From: Deltaproteobacteria bacterium
GTDB taxonomy: Bacteria > Myxococcota_A > Polyangia > Polyangiales > Ga0077539
Assembly: GCA_030694465.1 (NCBI GenBank)
Contig: JAUXYJ010000055.1
Location: 1-64,000 of the forward strand
DNA: 64,000 nucleotides
Direction of reading: 5' to 3'
Under the pieces are notes generated by a model. That model did not search any database and was not told the DNA's origin. It saw only the letters and a program-made list of their open reading frames with translations. Each line of letters starts with the position of its first letter. Positions within the stretch are counted from its first letter, which is position 1. The position numbers and the translations under genes were made by a program. Below, piece after piece: positions 8,825-18,163 of this stretch.

Positions 8825-9766
8825 TCAGCCCGGAATCATGATGGGCGCGCAGGTCGACACGCCAGCGCCCACGATGGTGTACCCGGTGTTCTGCAGGATG
8901 CGCGTGGCGCTGTTGTCTCGCGGGTCGACCTGCCACACGTCCGTGCTCGTTTGCGATCCCGCGAGGACAAAGACGTAGAAGCGCCCGCCCCAAAAGGCAA
9001 AGGCCCACGCACGCGTGCTGCGCGCGTCGAGCCCAGTCACCGGGATGCTCCGTGTGGTCGCTCCGCTGCGCTTATCGATCTGCCGCACCGACGGCGTCCC
9101 CTGCGGAAAAAATCCCCACAGCTCTGCGTTGCCCGTCCCCGTAAGCTCGGGCCACCCCGGCAGCGCCGTGGTGCTCGTCTGCGCGACACTCATGGTGCTC
9201 ACATTGAGTGTGCCCAGCAGCGGTGTGCCGCCTCCCGACGGGCCACGACTGTCGCCCGCGATGTGCAGCTGCTCGTCGGTGCCGCCCGCGGTGCTCGACG
9301 AATAGCCCATCCCAAAGAGCCGAAAACCCATTTGCCCTGCGCGATAGCTCGTCGCGCTGCACGCCGCGTTGGCCGTATTGACCCGAAAGAGCTCGCCCGA
9401 GCTGTACAAAATCCACGCCGTCGCATCGCGCGAGACCCCCATCGAGAACGGCGTCGCGCCAGGCGCCTGCGTAGGACAACTCAGCCGCCCAATGAGCGTA
9501 AATCTCCTCGCCGCGGGATCAAACTGCAGGAGCTGGTTGTCGCCATCGACCGCGTACACATAGGTCGCCGCGACGTCGCACATGAGCCCCGGCGGCGCGG
9601 GCGGAGGCACCGGCGTTGGCGCGCCGTCTTGCCCCGTTCCCGTGTCACGGCCGGCGTCCCTGCGACCCCCGTCCGGGTTGCCCATGGGCAGGTCCGCACA
9701 CCCAACCGAGAGCGCCGCGAGAGCCATCGCCGTGGTCCACATCGCCCGAAGAGAAATTGTGCTCAT
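8825..9766 (-). CDS. Lipoprotein with probable beta-propeller domain
   Basis: The start at 9766 gives MSTISLRAMWTTAMALAALSVGC, a lipoprotein signal peptide with lipobox SVGC; the frame extends to 9853 without one. After a Gly/Asp/Pro linker the protein reads like a propeller or NHL/Kelch-type sensor: repeated segments such as YVYAVDGDNQLLQFDPAARR, ELFRVNTANAAC and VWQVDPRDNSATRIL alternate strands and turns. No catalytic residues are evident. It lies in the same lipoprotein block as its neighbours, transcribed towards the convergent palindrome. Confidence 0.75.
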   Translation of the reverse strand: MSTISLRAMWTTAMALAALSVGCADLPMGNPDGGRRDAGRDTGTGQDGAPTPVPPPAPPGLMCDVAATYVYAVDGDNQLLQFDPAARRFTLIGRLSCPTQAPGATPFSMGVSRDATAWILYSSGELFRVNTANAACSATSYRAGQMGFRLFGMGYSSSTAGGTDEQLHIAGDSRGPSGGGTPLLGTLNVSTMSVAQTSTTALPGWPELTGTGNAELWGFFPQGTPSVRQIDKRSGATTRSIPVTGLDARSTRAWAFAFWGGRFYVFVLAGSQTSTDVWQVDPRDNSATRILQNTGYTIVGAGVSTCAPIMIPG

Positions 9767-9906
9767 GGCGCTGAGCGTTGCGCGCAATGGCGCTGGTTGC
9801 CAAGCGCATGATCCCTGATGTTTTGCACTGCGCCATCGCTGCGCACTGGGCAACCTCTGCGCACAAGGGGCCCGCGATGAGCACCTTCGACGCCCCCATT
9901 CGTGCC

Positions 9907-9928
9907 CACCCGGCGACGTCGCCGGGTG
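9907..9928. repeat. Dispersed palindrome, copy 2 (longest)
   Basis: This is a perfect 22-base palindrome with the core CCGGCGACGTCGCCGG and outer arms CAC/GTG. It sits 7 bases beyond the stop codon of the lamin-tail lipoprotein gene that ends at 9935 on the minus strand, so it could form a hairpin at the 3' end of that transcript. Confidence 0.92.
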
Positions 9929-9934
9929 TGTGCT

Positions 9935-11182
9935 CTAGGGGTTCGCGAGGCCCGGTGAACCCACGCTCATCACAAAATCCGCGCGGTTATCGTTCGTATC
10001 TCTGCCATTGGGCCGCCGCGAGAACACCCCGGTGCCTGGTGAGACAAACGAGATCCCGCGGCCCTCGTAGAAGTTCGCCGGAGGCTCCACACTCATAGAG
10101 TCTGACCAAGCCACGCGGTCGGCCACCGCCATCGAAGGCCTCTCCAATCGCAGCCCTCCAAGGTCGTCTCCAAGCAATCCGAAGGGGCCTGGATACCGGT
10201 GCGGGGTCGTCACATCCGAAGAGCTTTCGTGTGCGATCAGTAAGAATCCACCCGCGGGGATCGTGTGTGAGGCATCGAGGAGAAGCACCGCAAGGGTAAG
10301 CATCGGGAGCGACGCGTACAGTCGCCAGCCCAGCAAATTCACAGCGCAACTGCTTGGATTGTAGAGCTCAATGTACTCGAACGCCTGGGCCACGCCGACG
10401 TTGGTCCGAACCTCATTGATGACCACCTGATCGTTGCACGGAGCATCCGGCGTCCCATCGCTCGCCGTGTCTGCAGCGCTATCGCGACCGGCTTCGAGGG
10501 ACCCCTCCATCGCCACGGTTGCATCGGTTGCATCGGTTGCATCGATTGCATCCATCGTTGGGCTCGCGTCGGCTGTGTCCGTTGATGCATCCGTTGCATC
10601 GATTCCCGCGTCGATCGCAGGGACCACGACGTCGGGCGCTGTGGCATCGCCGAGAGACACGCTTGTGTCTGCATCTCGATCGAGCGCGGTCCCCATGGTG
10701 CGCCGTGGATCCTCGCACAGCCCCCTTCGGCCGCACGTAAACTCGATGCCAGGGACCTGAGTGCGACAGATCTCAACGCGCGCTGCGTTGCATTCGCGCG
10801 CAAGATAGAGATCAATTCGCACAACGCGCTGATCGACAAAGCTCACGAGGGCGCGCTGCTGCGAGACCACCGCGCTTCCGACGCGCCCCTCGGCGATCAC
10901 CTCGATGGCCGCGCCTCGGTCCCGATCCGTCGCAAGCAGCCCCCACTCCACCGGAAAGCTCGCTACGCCCAGCCGCATCGGCAGCTCAATCTGTCGCGAC
11001 TGAGGCATGCGTAGATCCCGCACCCGCAGCACCACCGAGTCGAGCCAGCCCGCCCCGTTGTCATCGGCCTCGACGCGAAACACCAGCTGCGTCACCTGCC
11101 GAGGTGTGCACGCCGTCCCAACGCTCGCCAAGGCCACACTCACGGCGGCCATCCCTACCCAATCGCGCCATCGTTGGCTCAT
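9935..11182 (-). CDS. Lamin-tail-domain lipoprotein
   Basis: The start at 11182 is supported by the ATGA overlap with the upstream gene and by the signal peptide VALASVGTAC. The N-terminal half is a beta-rich domain (about 30-150). A low-complexity linker follows, encoding Asp-Ala-Thr repeats from a run of near-perfect GTTGCATCG 9-mers at about 10518-10552. The C-terminal third is a lamin tail domain: VVINEVRTN, FEYIELYNPS, LGWRLYAS and IPAGGFLLIA, a pattern typical of LTD proteins secreted by bacteria. It is probably surface-anchored. The four-base overlap suggests translational coupling with the TPR/PEGA gene. Confidence 0.82.
   Translation of the reverse strand: MSQRWRDWVGMAAVSVALASVGTACTPRQVTQLVFRVEADDNGAGWLDSVVLRVRDLRMPQSRQIELPMRLGVASFPVEWGLLATDRDRGAAIEVIAEGRVGSAVVSQQRALVSFVDQRVVRIDLYLARECNAARVEICRTQVPGIEFTCGRRGLCEDPRRTMGTALDRDADTSVSLGDATAPDVVVPAIDAGIDATDASTDTADASPTMDAIDATDATDATVAMEGSLEAGRDSAADTASDGTPDAPCNDQVVINEVRTNVGVAQAFEYIELYNPSSCAVNLLGWRLYASLPMLTLAVLLLDASHTIPAGGFLLIAHESSSDVTTPHRYPGPFGLLGDDLGGLRLERPSMAVADRVAWSDSMSVEPPANFYEGRGISFVSPGTGVFSRRPNGRDTNDNRADFVMSVGSPGLANP
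10513..10555. repeat. 9-bp minisatellite GTTGCATCG
   Basis: About four consecutive copies of GTTGCATCG (the last with one change) lie inside the lamin-tail gene and encode the DATDATDA linker on the minus strand. Related units recur near 10585-10602. The unit is a multiple of three, so copy-number change would alter linker length without a frameshift. Confidence 0.8.
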
Positions 11183-12159
11183 CGTGTCCTCTTGGGGAGC
11201 CTGTGGCTCATCCCCCAGCTGCCAGCTTGTTGCCCTGTGTATTCGCCCACCAAGGGCCCGTTGCTCGCGGCAAAGACCCCCAGCGCGATCGCCGCGCCTG
11301 CCACCACAACGCCCGCAGCGATACCCACACCGATCACCCACGGCGCGACCCCACTAGGCCGTCTTGTCACGTCCATCCCAATGCGAAGCTGCTGCCCTCG
11401 CTCAAGACGCACCGTGCGCCGCGCGGTCTCGCAGACGGCGCATCCCACACGGATCGTGTGCTCTCCCGCGCTGACGGTCTGCGTCACCGTGCCTTGTCCC
11501 ACGTCACGGCCATCGATCCATACCGTCGCCGTCGCAACGGTGGGCTCAACGACCAGCGTGGCCACCGAGGGCGTTGGCTCAAGCGTCACCTCGAGCGTCG
11601 TGCGCGAGCCCGCGGCGAGCTGTAGCGTGCGCGTCGTGCTGAGGTAGGTGGGCGCCGAGATCTCGAGCGTGTGCGGCCCCGGATCAAGCGTCACCGGGCC
11701 GGTGAGACTCACAGGCGCCTGGCCATCAAGACGCACTACGCTCGTCGACGGGATCGTCCGCAGATCGAGCTGGACAATCGCTGCGCGAAGCTGCGTCACG
11801 ATCCCACGCACTTGCTCAAGCTCGGTGGGAGTCGCGCTGCGCGAGGGCTGCGCGAGGTAGCGCTCAAACGCCGCGATCGCGTCTTGCACGCGACCCACGC
11901 CACGGAGCGCGAGCCCGAGGTTGTAGGTCACCGCGGGCGAGGGCCGCAGTCGCTGCGATTCTTCAAGCGAAGTGATCGCCTCGGCGAAGCGACGCTCGTC
12001 AATCAGCTGCACGCCGTGCTCAAAGAGCGTACGCGCTTGGGCCACATGGTCGGGTGAGCTTTGTGCAAATACAGGGGTCGCGACGAGCACGGTCGACAGC
12101 GCGAACGAGACGGCCGCCATGAGATAATTCACAGTATTTTTGCTCACGAAATCAACCAT
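11179..12159 (-). CDS. TPR and PEGA-domain membrane protein
   Basis: A signal sequence (VSFALSTVLVATPVFAQ) precedes TPR repeats (about 35-115, e.g. LFEHGVQLIDERRFAEAI and VTYNLGLALRGVGRVQDA). Two PEGA-like beta domains follow (VRLDGQAPVSLTGPVTLDPG and VWIDGRDVGQGTVTQTVSAG), then a transmembrane helix near 285-310. PEGA domains are common on myxobacterial surface proteins and are thought to bind or display at the envelope. The start is ATG 12159; ATG 12120 is also possible. It overlaps the downstream lamin-tail lipoprotein gene by four bases, so the two products probably act together. Confidence 0.84.
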   Translation of the reverse strand: MVDFVSKNTVNYLMAAVSFALSTVLVATPVFAQSSPDHVAQARTLFEHGVQLIDERRFAEAITSLEESQRLRPSPAVTYNLGLALRGVGRVQDAIAAFERYLAQPSRSATPTELEQVRGIVTQLRAAIVQLDLRTIPSTSVVRLDGQAPVSLTGPVTLDPGPHTLEISAPTYLSTTRTLQLAAGSRTTLEVTLEPTPSVATLVVEPTVATATVWIDGRDVGQGTVTQTVSAGEHTIRVGCAVCETARRTVRLERGQQLRIGMDVTRRPSGVAPWVIGVGIAAGVVVAGAAIALGVFAASNGPLVGEYTGQQAGSWGMSHRLPKRTR

Positions 12160-12253
12160 CGATCACCAACCCTCAAGCAACGATCTGCTCACGGCGCAGA
12201 GGCTATGCAACCCCCGGGGGCTGACAGTCAACAGGCCGCACCCGATACGAGGA

Positions 12254-13717
12254 TCACTCGTACTCGCGTCGCACTGGGATGGCCGTGTGACCCGAGTGCG
12301 GGCGTGTACTCGGCGGCGGGCTGGACTCAGGCGTCCGCGCGGGACGAGGCGAGGTGCGCGCCGAGGTAGCAACCGCTGGACCCGCGTCAGGGGTAACACT
12401 CGGCGCCGCTGGAAGTTGCGTGTGGATCACCGTCGCGATCGTGCTCGGCGCTACCGCAGGAGCGGGCACCGGAGGTCTCTGGTTTGCAGCGTGGAGCGGC
12501 ACGGTGGGAGCGCGATGTGTCGCGAGATAACCAACCCCACCGATCGCACTCAGCGCAAACACTGCGGCGCCGAGGGCCAAGGCGACGCGTGGTGTCTTGT
12601 GGATCTTGGTGGTGTCTACGAGGTCTTCGTCGGACTTGCGCTGCCACTGCATGTTCGTGGGCGACCCCTGCACCATCGGCCCGTTGGCGTCATCAACCAC
12701 CGTGGGCGAATCGCTGAAGTCATCGGTCTGCGCACGCGGAGTGCTCGACGCGTTGCCCACAGGGGAGAGATTTTGCTGGGGATTGACGCCCAAAATCGCT
12801 CGGTACGTCTGCGACAGCGGGGGGCTCTGTTGCGTGTCAGCCCAGGCGAGGAGGTCTCGCAGTACGTCCTCGAAGCTCGGGTAGCGTGCGCTGCGGCTGG
12901 GCTCGAGCATGCGGTCTACGACGGCCGCGATCGCAGGCGCAACGCTGGGCTGCAAAGACCGAACGGGCGCCGCGCGCTCGGTCGCGATCTTGATCAAAAT
13001 CGCGCTCACTGTGGGCGCATCAAACGGAAACTTCGCGGTGAGCATTCGGTACAGCACCACGCCGAGCGACCAGACGTCGGTCTGCGCATCGACCGCCTCG
13101 CCCTTGGCCTGCTCGGGGGACATGTAATCGACGGTGCCGAAGATCGCGCCGGTCTGAGTTCGCGTTCGCGCGTCGGTGTTGTCGAGGATCTTCGAGATCC
13201 CAAAGTCGATCACCTTGGGGATGATTTGGCCGCCTTCGGAGTGCAAGAAAATGTTGTCGGGCTTGAGGTCTCGGTGGACCACGCCCTTCTTGTGCGCGGC
13301 TGCCAGCGCAGCTGCGATCGGCACCAGCAATTGCACCGCGCGGTAGGTGTCCATGCAGCCCCGCTTGGTGATCATCGCCTCAAGCGACTCTCCCGCGAGC
13401 AGCTCGGTGACGATGAGAAAATTGCCTTCTTCGTCACGGCACATGTCCAGCACATCGAGAATGTGGGGGTGCCGCACGCTCGTGGCCGCACGCGCCTCTT
13501 GCTGGAGCCTCGCGACCGCGTCAGGGTTGCTCAGCGTTTTGAGCAGCATTTTGACCGCGACGCGGCGCCCGGTCCAGGTGTTGGTCGCCGCATAGACCGC
13601 GCCCATCCCGCCCATCCCGAGGAGCCGCTCGAGCAAGAACTTCTCGGCAATGGTGAGCCCTACGATCGCTAGCGCGCCGCGTTTGGCAGAGTCTTCTGAA
13701 TCATCGACAGCGCTCAT
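12254..13717 (-). CDS. Hanks-type Ser/Thr protein kinase
   Basis: The kinase domain spans about 25-290 with all key motifs: GMGGMG glycine loop (34-39), VAVK with Lys56, HRDLKPDN catalytic loop (148-155), DFG (171-173) and SPE in place of APE (200-202). A Ser/Pro/Gln-rich linker leads to one transmembrane helix (ALALGAAVFALSAIGGVGY) and an extracytoplasmic Pro/Thr-rich tail, so it is a membrane kinase with a possible sensory tail. The start at 13717 was chosen (MSAVDDSEDSAK); an in-frame start at 13762 would add 15 residues. It is divergent from the beta-propeller lipoprotein and next to envelope genes it may regulate. Confidence 0.9.
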   Translation of the reverse strand: MSAVDDSEDSAKRGALAIVGLTIAEKFLLERLLGMGGMGAVYAATNTWTGRRVAVKMLLKTLSNPDAVARLQQEARAATSVRHPHILDVLDMCRDEEGNFLIVTELLAGESLEAMITKRGCMDTYRAVQLLVPIAAALAAAHKKGVVHRDLKPDNIFLHSEGGQIIPKVIDFGISKILDNTDARTRTQTGAIFGTVDYMSPEQAKGEAVDAQTDVWSLGVVLYRMLTAKFPFDAPTVSAILIKIATERAAPVRSLQPSVAPAIAAVVDRMLEPSRSARYPSFEDVLRDLLAWADTQQSPPLSQTYRAILGVNPQQNLSPVGNASSTPRAQTDDFSDSPTVVDDANGPMVQGSPTNMQWQRKSDEDLVDTTKIHKTPRVALALGAAVFALSAIGGVGYLATHRAPTVPLHAANQRPPVPAPAVAPSTIATVIHTQLPAAPSVTPDAGPAVATSARTSPRPARTPESSPPPSTRPHSGHTAIPVRREYE

Positions 13718-13811
13718 GGACAAACACCCATCGGGACGACACGGCCCGAGGTCGTGAGACACAAGATCAGCGCCGAGATTGGAGCACTTCTGTCTTGGGG
13801 CGAGATTGATG

Positions 13812-13825
13812 CGGCGACGTCGCCG
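13812..13825. repeat. Dispersed palindrome, copy 3 (core only)
   Basis: CGGCGACGTCGCCG lies in the divergent gap between the Ser/Thr kinase and the beta-propeller lipoprotein. It is the only copy in a 5' region shared by two genes, and its outer arms do not pair. Confidence 0.85.
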
Positions 13826-13882
13826 GATTTCTTCCCAACCCGTCGCGGAATGTCACTCAGCCCGTCCTGCGTTCTGCGCGCG

Positions 13883-15490
13883 ATGAACCGACGCTCTGCG
13901 CTGTGGCTGTGTGCGCTCTCGGCCTGCTCCGCGCGATGGGTCGCGCCGCAGCACCCACCTCGAGTGCGCCTGATCCCCCACGACGCGTCCCACGATGTGG
14001 CCCGCGATGTGAGCCCAGACGTCCCCACGCTGCCTCGCGCCCAGTGTCGCTGGGAGACCCCCACAGCGCTCACGCGCGCGCCCTCGGGGCTGGAGGTGCG
14101 CGCTCAGTGGACCGTCGCCCTGACGCACGCTCCTGAGCGCTCAGAGCAGCGCTATCGCATGGAAGAGGGCACGGATTTTGGCGTTTTGGGTCAATCCGAG
14201 ATCTTGCGAATCGATGTCGCGACGGGGAGCTCCCGGCGCATCGCGAGAGTGCCTCCGCCCACGACGGTGTATGGCGATTCGGTGCGGCCCTTCGGCGGGA
14301 GGGTCTTGATGCGCAGCTCGGCCAGCCAGTTGCGCATGCTCGACGCGGTGTCTTCTCGGGTGCTTTGGGAGCTCCCAGGCGCAGAGTGGATCTGGGCACA
14401 CGCCCACAACGCGCAGGGGATTGTGTGGACGGGGCAGCGTCGACGCGCCGCGTTTGTCAGTGCCGTAGACCCCGCCAGCGGAGACGCGCGTTGGGAGCGA
14501 GCTCTCGCGGTGGCTGGGGCCGTGCGGTCCGTAGAGCTCGTCGGTGACTGTGCGCTGCTGGTCCAAGACGCAGGGGACCAGGTCTCACAAACCTGTGTGA
14601 TTTCGCTGCTGGATACTCGCAATGGCGACGTCCAATGGACACGCTCGTTAGACCGTGGCCAGCCTCGCCAGTGGGATCCCTGCGAGCTCACGCGTACGGG
14701 CTCGACGCTGATCGTTAGCAGTGGGATGACTGCGGTCTTGATCGACGGGCCCACGGGCCAAGCGGGGCCCGCGGTCGCGCTCGCTCCGCATCAGGACCGC
14801 TCGCTTCAGCAAGATGGATCGCGATGGAGCTACAACGCATACGAGCGCTTTCCCAACACGGCGGCCGAGACTCGGGACACGCACCCGAGCGACGACGAAG
14901 TGACCCTGCGCACAACTTTAGACACGCAGACGCAGCGCACTGTGCAAGTGAATTTGCCCGGAGAACTCGCCGCCGGTCTGATCGCCGATCGCTGGTGGAT
15001 CACCTGGTCGACGCATGGTGTCTTGCGCGCGTACGACAGGGCCACGCTCGCGCTGCAGTGGCGCTCGCACGTGGGGTCTGCGGTGTCGGTTCACTTCGTC
15101 CCTGCGGAGGCTCCGCGGTGGCTCGTGGTCCAGAGCGCGGACGCCATGCGTGGCTTTGACCTGATCAACCTGCAGAGCGCCGAGTCGCCAGCGCTTGCCC
15201 CGCGCACCGTGATCGAGGGGAGCGTGATCGCGCCGAGTATGCGTTGGCGTGCGCAGCCGATCGTGTTGCGTATCGGGGATGCGCGCGTGATGACCGACCG
15301 CGCAGGGCGCTTTCGCACAACGATCACAGGGTTTGGAGTGGTGAGAATCGAGCCCAACCTCGATGCGCTCGTGCCGGCTCGACCGCACCGCGATGGATGC
15401 GCGTACCTGCAGGGGGAGTCCCCCTGGATCGCGTTGGATGGAGGCACCCATCGGGTGACGCTGCCCACGCTCTGGGGTGGCTGTGACTGA
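13883..15490 (+). CDS. PQQ-like beta-propeller lipoprotein
   Basis: The start at 13883 gives MNRRSALWLCALSACSA, a short lipoprotein signal peptide; the frame is open from 13754 but its 5' part contains the palindrome and has no signal sequence. The body of about 500 residues shows repeated outer-membrane-propeller style blades: ILRIDVATGSS, VSAVDPASGDARWERAL, LLDTRNGDVQWTRSL and AYDRATLALQWRSHVG. These resemble the A-x-D-x-x-T/S-G-x-x-x-W pattern of PQQ-like/BamB repeats, without evidence for PQQ binding. Probably a periplasmic or surface lipoprotein; exact role unknown. Confidence 0.8.
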   Translation: MNRRSALWLCALSACSARWVAPQHPPRVRLIPHDASHDVARDVSPDVPTLPRAQCRWETPTALTRAPSGLEVRAQWTVALTHAPERSEQRYRMEEGTDFGVLGQSEILRIDVATGSSRRIARVPPPTTVYGDSVRPFGGRVLMRSSASQLRMLDAVSSRVLWELPGAEWIWAHAHNAQGIVWTGQRRRAAFVSAVDPASGDARWERALAVAGAVRSVELVGDCALLVQDAGDQVSQTCVISLLDTRNGDVQWTRSLDRGQPRQWDPCELTRTGSTLIVSSGMTAVLIDGPTGQAGPAVALAPHQDRSLQQDGSRWSYNAYERFPNTAAETRDTHPSDDEVTLRTTLDTQTQRTVQVNLPGELAAGLIADRWWITWSTHGVLRAYDRATLALQWRSHVGSAVSVHFVPAEAPRWLVVQSADAMRGFDLINLQSAESPALAPRTVIEGSVIAPSMRWRAQPIVLRIGDARVMTDRAGRFRTTITGFGVVRIEPNLDALVPARPHRDGCAYLQGESPWIALDGGTHRVTLPTLWGGCD

Positions 15491-15509
15491 CCCGGCGACG
15501 TCGCCGGGT
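15490..15509. repeat. Dispersed palindrome, copy 4
   Basis: A perfect 20-base palindrome, ACCCGGCGACGTCGCCGGGT, begins on the last base of the stop codon of the propeller lipoprotein. It lies between that gene and the convergent DUF1385 gene, in a position suited to a bidirectional 3'-end hairpin. Confidence 0.92.
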
Positions 15510-15522
15510 GTGCGAGTTCAGC

Positions 15523-16662
15523 TCAGCCCTTGAAGCCGGCGATCGCGAACTGCGAGGTAAATTGCTCAAACGATGCGTACCGACGCACGATGGGCTTGGT
15601 CACGGGCGAGCTCGCTCCGGCTTGCTCGGCGGCCTCGCGTGCGAGGGTGACGCGGAGTGACGCGAGGGCGACCTCGAGCTGGTCGTCGGTGGGCTCGATC
15701 GTGGTGATGCCCTGGACGAGGTAGCCTGGGCCCAAGAAGATCTTGGCGATGGGGTTGTCGGTAAACCGCGCGCCGATGCGCTGCAGCTCGTATGCGACGC
15801 CCGCGATCAAGGGCAGCATCAGCACCTTGAGCAGTACGGCCATCACCTGCGCTTGCACGCCGTCAAAGCCCTTGAGCAGGGGCGGCAAAATCGCTGCGTA
15901 CGCGAGCACGCTGACCATCACGACGACCATGATAAAGGTCGTCCCGCAGCGGGCATGCCGTGTGGAGTAGCCGCGCGCAAACGAGACCTCGAGCGGGTCG
16001 CCGCCCTCGAAGGTCGCGATCGCCTTGTGCTCGGCCCCGTGATACTGAAAGACCCTTCGCACCTCGGGGACGCGGCGAATGGCGAGCATATAGCCCACCA
16101 CCAGCAAGAGCTTAAACGCGCCCGTAATCGCGTGAAACGCGAAGTCTTGCAGCCCCAGCCCTGGGCCAAAGAGTCGGCCCACGAGCCACGCCATCACCTG
16201 AGGCAACGCGATAAAGAGCAGCACCGCGAAGACCGTGGCCATGCGCCCCGCGAGCGCGCTCGCAGAGCTCTCTTTGCGTACGGGCGTGGTGCTCTCTTGC
16301 TCGCTGCCGTCGTTGAGCGCTGCGTCTGTGTGGGAGACGGCCTCGCGCTCGGCGCTGTCGGCCGAGGCTGCTCCGTCGGTGCTCACTGCGGCGGCCTCTG
16401 CGGCGAGGTCTTCTTCCATTTGCTCGGCCGAAAACGAGAGGGCTTGATAGCCGTTGGACATGGACTCGACCAGCGTCGCCGCGCCACGCAAGAACGGAAC
16501 CTTAGCGATTTTGCTGGTCCAAACTGCTTTCCACGGTTGCTCCCGGACGACCAGGGCGCCGCTCTGTCTTCGCACGACGACGGCGAAGCACCGCGGCGAC
16601 CGCATCATGACGCCTTCGAGAACGGCTTGGCCGCCGACCTTGCTTTTTAGCTCTGCACTCAT
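15523..16662 (-). CDS. DUF1385 membrane protein (YqhQ-like)
   Basis: Several features match the DUF1385/YqhQ family: the N-terminal VGGQAVLEGVMMRSP, the central FQYHGAEHKAIATFE, the RHARCGTTFI motif, and at least four hydrophobic segments (VFAVLLFIALPQVMAW, FKLLLVVGYMLAI, VMVSVLAYAAILPPL and the final VLMLPLIAGVAYEL). In other bacteria this gene often lies beside prfA and rpmE, as here. The role is unproven; a metal-related or membrane-enzyme function has been suggested. An acidic Glu/Ser insertion (about 85-135) separates the N-terminal motif from the membrane part. The start MSAELKSK at 16662 is preferred over GTG/ATG codons further upstream. Confidence 0.9.
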   Translation of the reverse strand: MSAELKSKVGGQAVLEGVMMRSPRCFAVVVRRQSGALVVREQPWKAVWTSKIAKVPFLRGAATLVESMSNGYQALSFSAEQMEEDLAAEAAAVSTDGAASADSAEREAVSHTDAALNDGSEQESTTPVRKESSASALAGRMATVFAVLLFIALPQVMAWLVGRLFGPGLGLQDFAFHAITGAFKLLLVVGYMLAIRRVPEVRRVFQYHGAEHKAIATFEGGDPLEVSFARGYSTRHARCGTTFIMVVVMVSVLAYAAILPPLLKGFDGVQAQVMAVLLKVLMLPLIAGVAYELQRIGARFTDNPIAKIFLGPGYLVQGITTIEPTDDQLEVALASLRVTLAREAAEQAGASSPVTKPIVRRYASFEQFTSQFAIAGFKG

Positions 16663-16755
16663 AGGATTTGCATGCGGTCTATACCGCAGCGATGCCCAGC
16701 GCGCACGCAATGCGCAGCGAGCCCCACCAGTCCCCCCAGAGTCCCCCCTGCGAAA

Positions 16756-16971
16756 TCAGACCTTCTTCGCGCCGATCTTCTCGAAGCGCTTGTTAAAGCG
16801 ATCGACGCGTCCAGCGGCGTCCATGACCTTCTGCTTGCCGGTGTAAAACGGGTGGCAGGCTCCGCAGACGTCGACCGAGAAATCTCCGCGCGTTGTGCGC
16901 GTGATCGCGGTGTTGCCGCAGGCGCAGGAGATGGTGCTGTAGGGATATTCGGGGTGAATGAGCTTCTTCAT
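16756..16971 (-). CDS. rpmE: 50S ribosomal protein L31
   Basis: The 71-residue product starts [11 protein letters not shown] and carries the four zinc-binding cysteines CAC (16, 18) and CGAC (36, 39), so it is the zinc-containing (type A) L31. It ends with the usual basic tail ([14 protein letters not shown]). The true start at 16971 is preceded by an AAGGATC ribosome binding site; longer in-frame extensions to 17571 are artefacts. It lies between the DUF1385 gene and the universal stress protein gene, close to prfA, a common arrangement. Confidence 0.97.
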   Translation of the reverse strand: MKKLIHPEYPYSTISCACGNTAITRTTRGDFSVDVCGACHPFYTGKQKVMDAAGRVDRFNKRFEKIGAKKV

Positions 16972-17149
16972 GGGAGATCCTTCGGGGTGTCGCAGACGGC
17001 TCTGCCTTCGGGTCTTCGCGCGCTGGCCGACCCGATGCGTGTACGTCTGCCCTCTGAAAAGGGATCGGCGATGTACCACCACGTGCCCAGATGCGCAAGC
17101 CTCCCCAGCGCGTGCGCTCAGCGAATTTGCCCCTAAGGATCGCGCGCGC

Positions 17150-17863
17150 TCAGCCGCCTGTGATCCCGGGGTCTCGTCCGGCCGCAAAGAACTCTTGATA
17201 GCCGTACACGTGCGCGCGGATGTGCGGGCGGGCGTGCCAATCGCACCAGAGCTTCTCGCCATTGGATTCGGTACGGGCTGTCGCGCAGTCGTCACAGAGC
17301 GGCAGGGGTTTGGCCGTCTTTTCGTCTCCCGAGTAGTCTTTGGGGCGCGCGACGAGCACCGGACAATGTGCGTTTTGCGCGAGGGTCTGCGCGACCGAGC
17401 CCAGCGCGAGCTTGCGCAAGCCCGTGCGACCGTGCGTGCCCACAATGATGAGCTCCGCGTCGACGTCGATCGCCAACTGATGGATCGCTTCTGCCGGTGT
17501 CCCGACGCGCACGTGCAGAACAAGACGCTCACCGAGGGCGTTGGCCAGGGTGCCAAAGCGATTGGTGACATGGGTGCGAAGCAGCTCAGGGACGTTCTCG
17601 AGTGCTTCGTTGCGCTTCTCGATGACCGCTTGCCGTCGCGAGCCGAGGTTCGCGCTCAGGACATACACCGCATGGACGACGGTGTTTGTGCGGTCCTCGG
17701 CGAGGCGAAGGGCCTCTGCGAAGGCATGGTCACCCGTCACATCAAAGTCGATCCCAACCACGACGGCGTAGTCGTTCGAGGGGGGAAACACCGAGGATGT
17801 CACGGCGACACCGAAGGTTGGATCCATGACTGTTACCGTTTGGGGAGTCTTGCTGTCACTCAT
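17150..17863 (-). CDS. Universal stress protein (UspA family)
   Basis: The core domain (about 30-180) begins [17 protein letters not shown] and ends with the nucleotide-binding pattern G-x2-G-x9-G-S ([17 protein letters not shown]), followed by CPVLVARP. This predicts an ATP-binding Usp. An extra C-terminal stretch of about 50 residues has a CDDC motif and aromatic/His residues not found in minimal UspA proteins, and may bind a metal. The start at 17863 (MSDSKTPQ) was chosen over upstream codons. It is divergent from prfA. Confidence 0.88.
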   Translation of the reverse strand: MSDSKTPQTVTVMDPTFGVAVTSSVFPPSNDYAVVVGIDFDVTGDHAFAEALRLAEDRTNTVVHAVYVLSANLGSRRQAVIEKRNEALENVPELLRTHVTNRFGTLANALGERLVLHVRVGTPAEAIHQLAIDVDAELIIVGTHGRTGLRKLALGSVAQTLAQNAHCPVLVARPKDYSGDEKTAKPLPLCDDCATARTESNGEKLWCDWHARPHIRAHVYGYQEFFAAGRDPGITGG

Positions 17864-18163
17864 GGCCGCGGATGTTCGCGCAAGTGACGCGGACATTCCA
17901 CTTCGCAATGTGCGCGAGGTTGCGCTTTGTGTTGCGGGCAAGCTCGTGGCATAGAACCTCGTCGCGAGCGAAGGTCTTGCGCGCAGAATATGCAGGCCCC
18001 CCGCCGTTTCGAACGCGCCCCTTCGGTGGGGTGTTGAAGCGAGTGTGCAGCGCGCACTGAGTCTTTGGGCTCGCGCGCAGGTGTGCTACCTGCAGCCCCG
18101 AAGTGGGCGGTGTGTTTGGCACCGTCCGTTGTTCAGAGTCCGGTTGCGAGATGAGAGTGAGTA
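17864..18163. other. Divergent intergenic region, usp / prfA
   Basis: This 300-base gap must contain promoters for both flanking genes. I see no clear -35/-10 pair, operator or terminator; the only recognisable element is a weak GAGATGAGAGTGAG ribosome-binding stretch before prfA. Short frames crossing it have no support. Confidence 0.5.
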
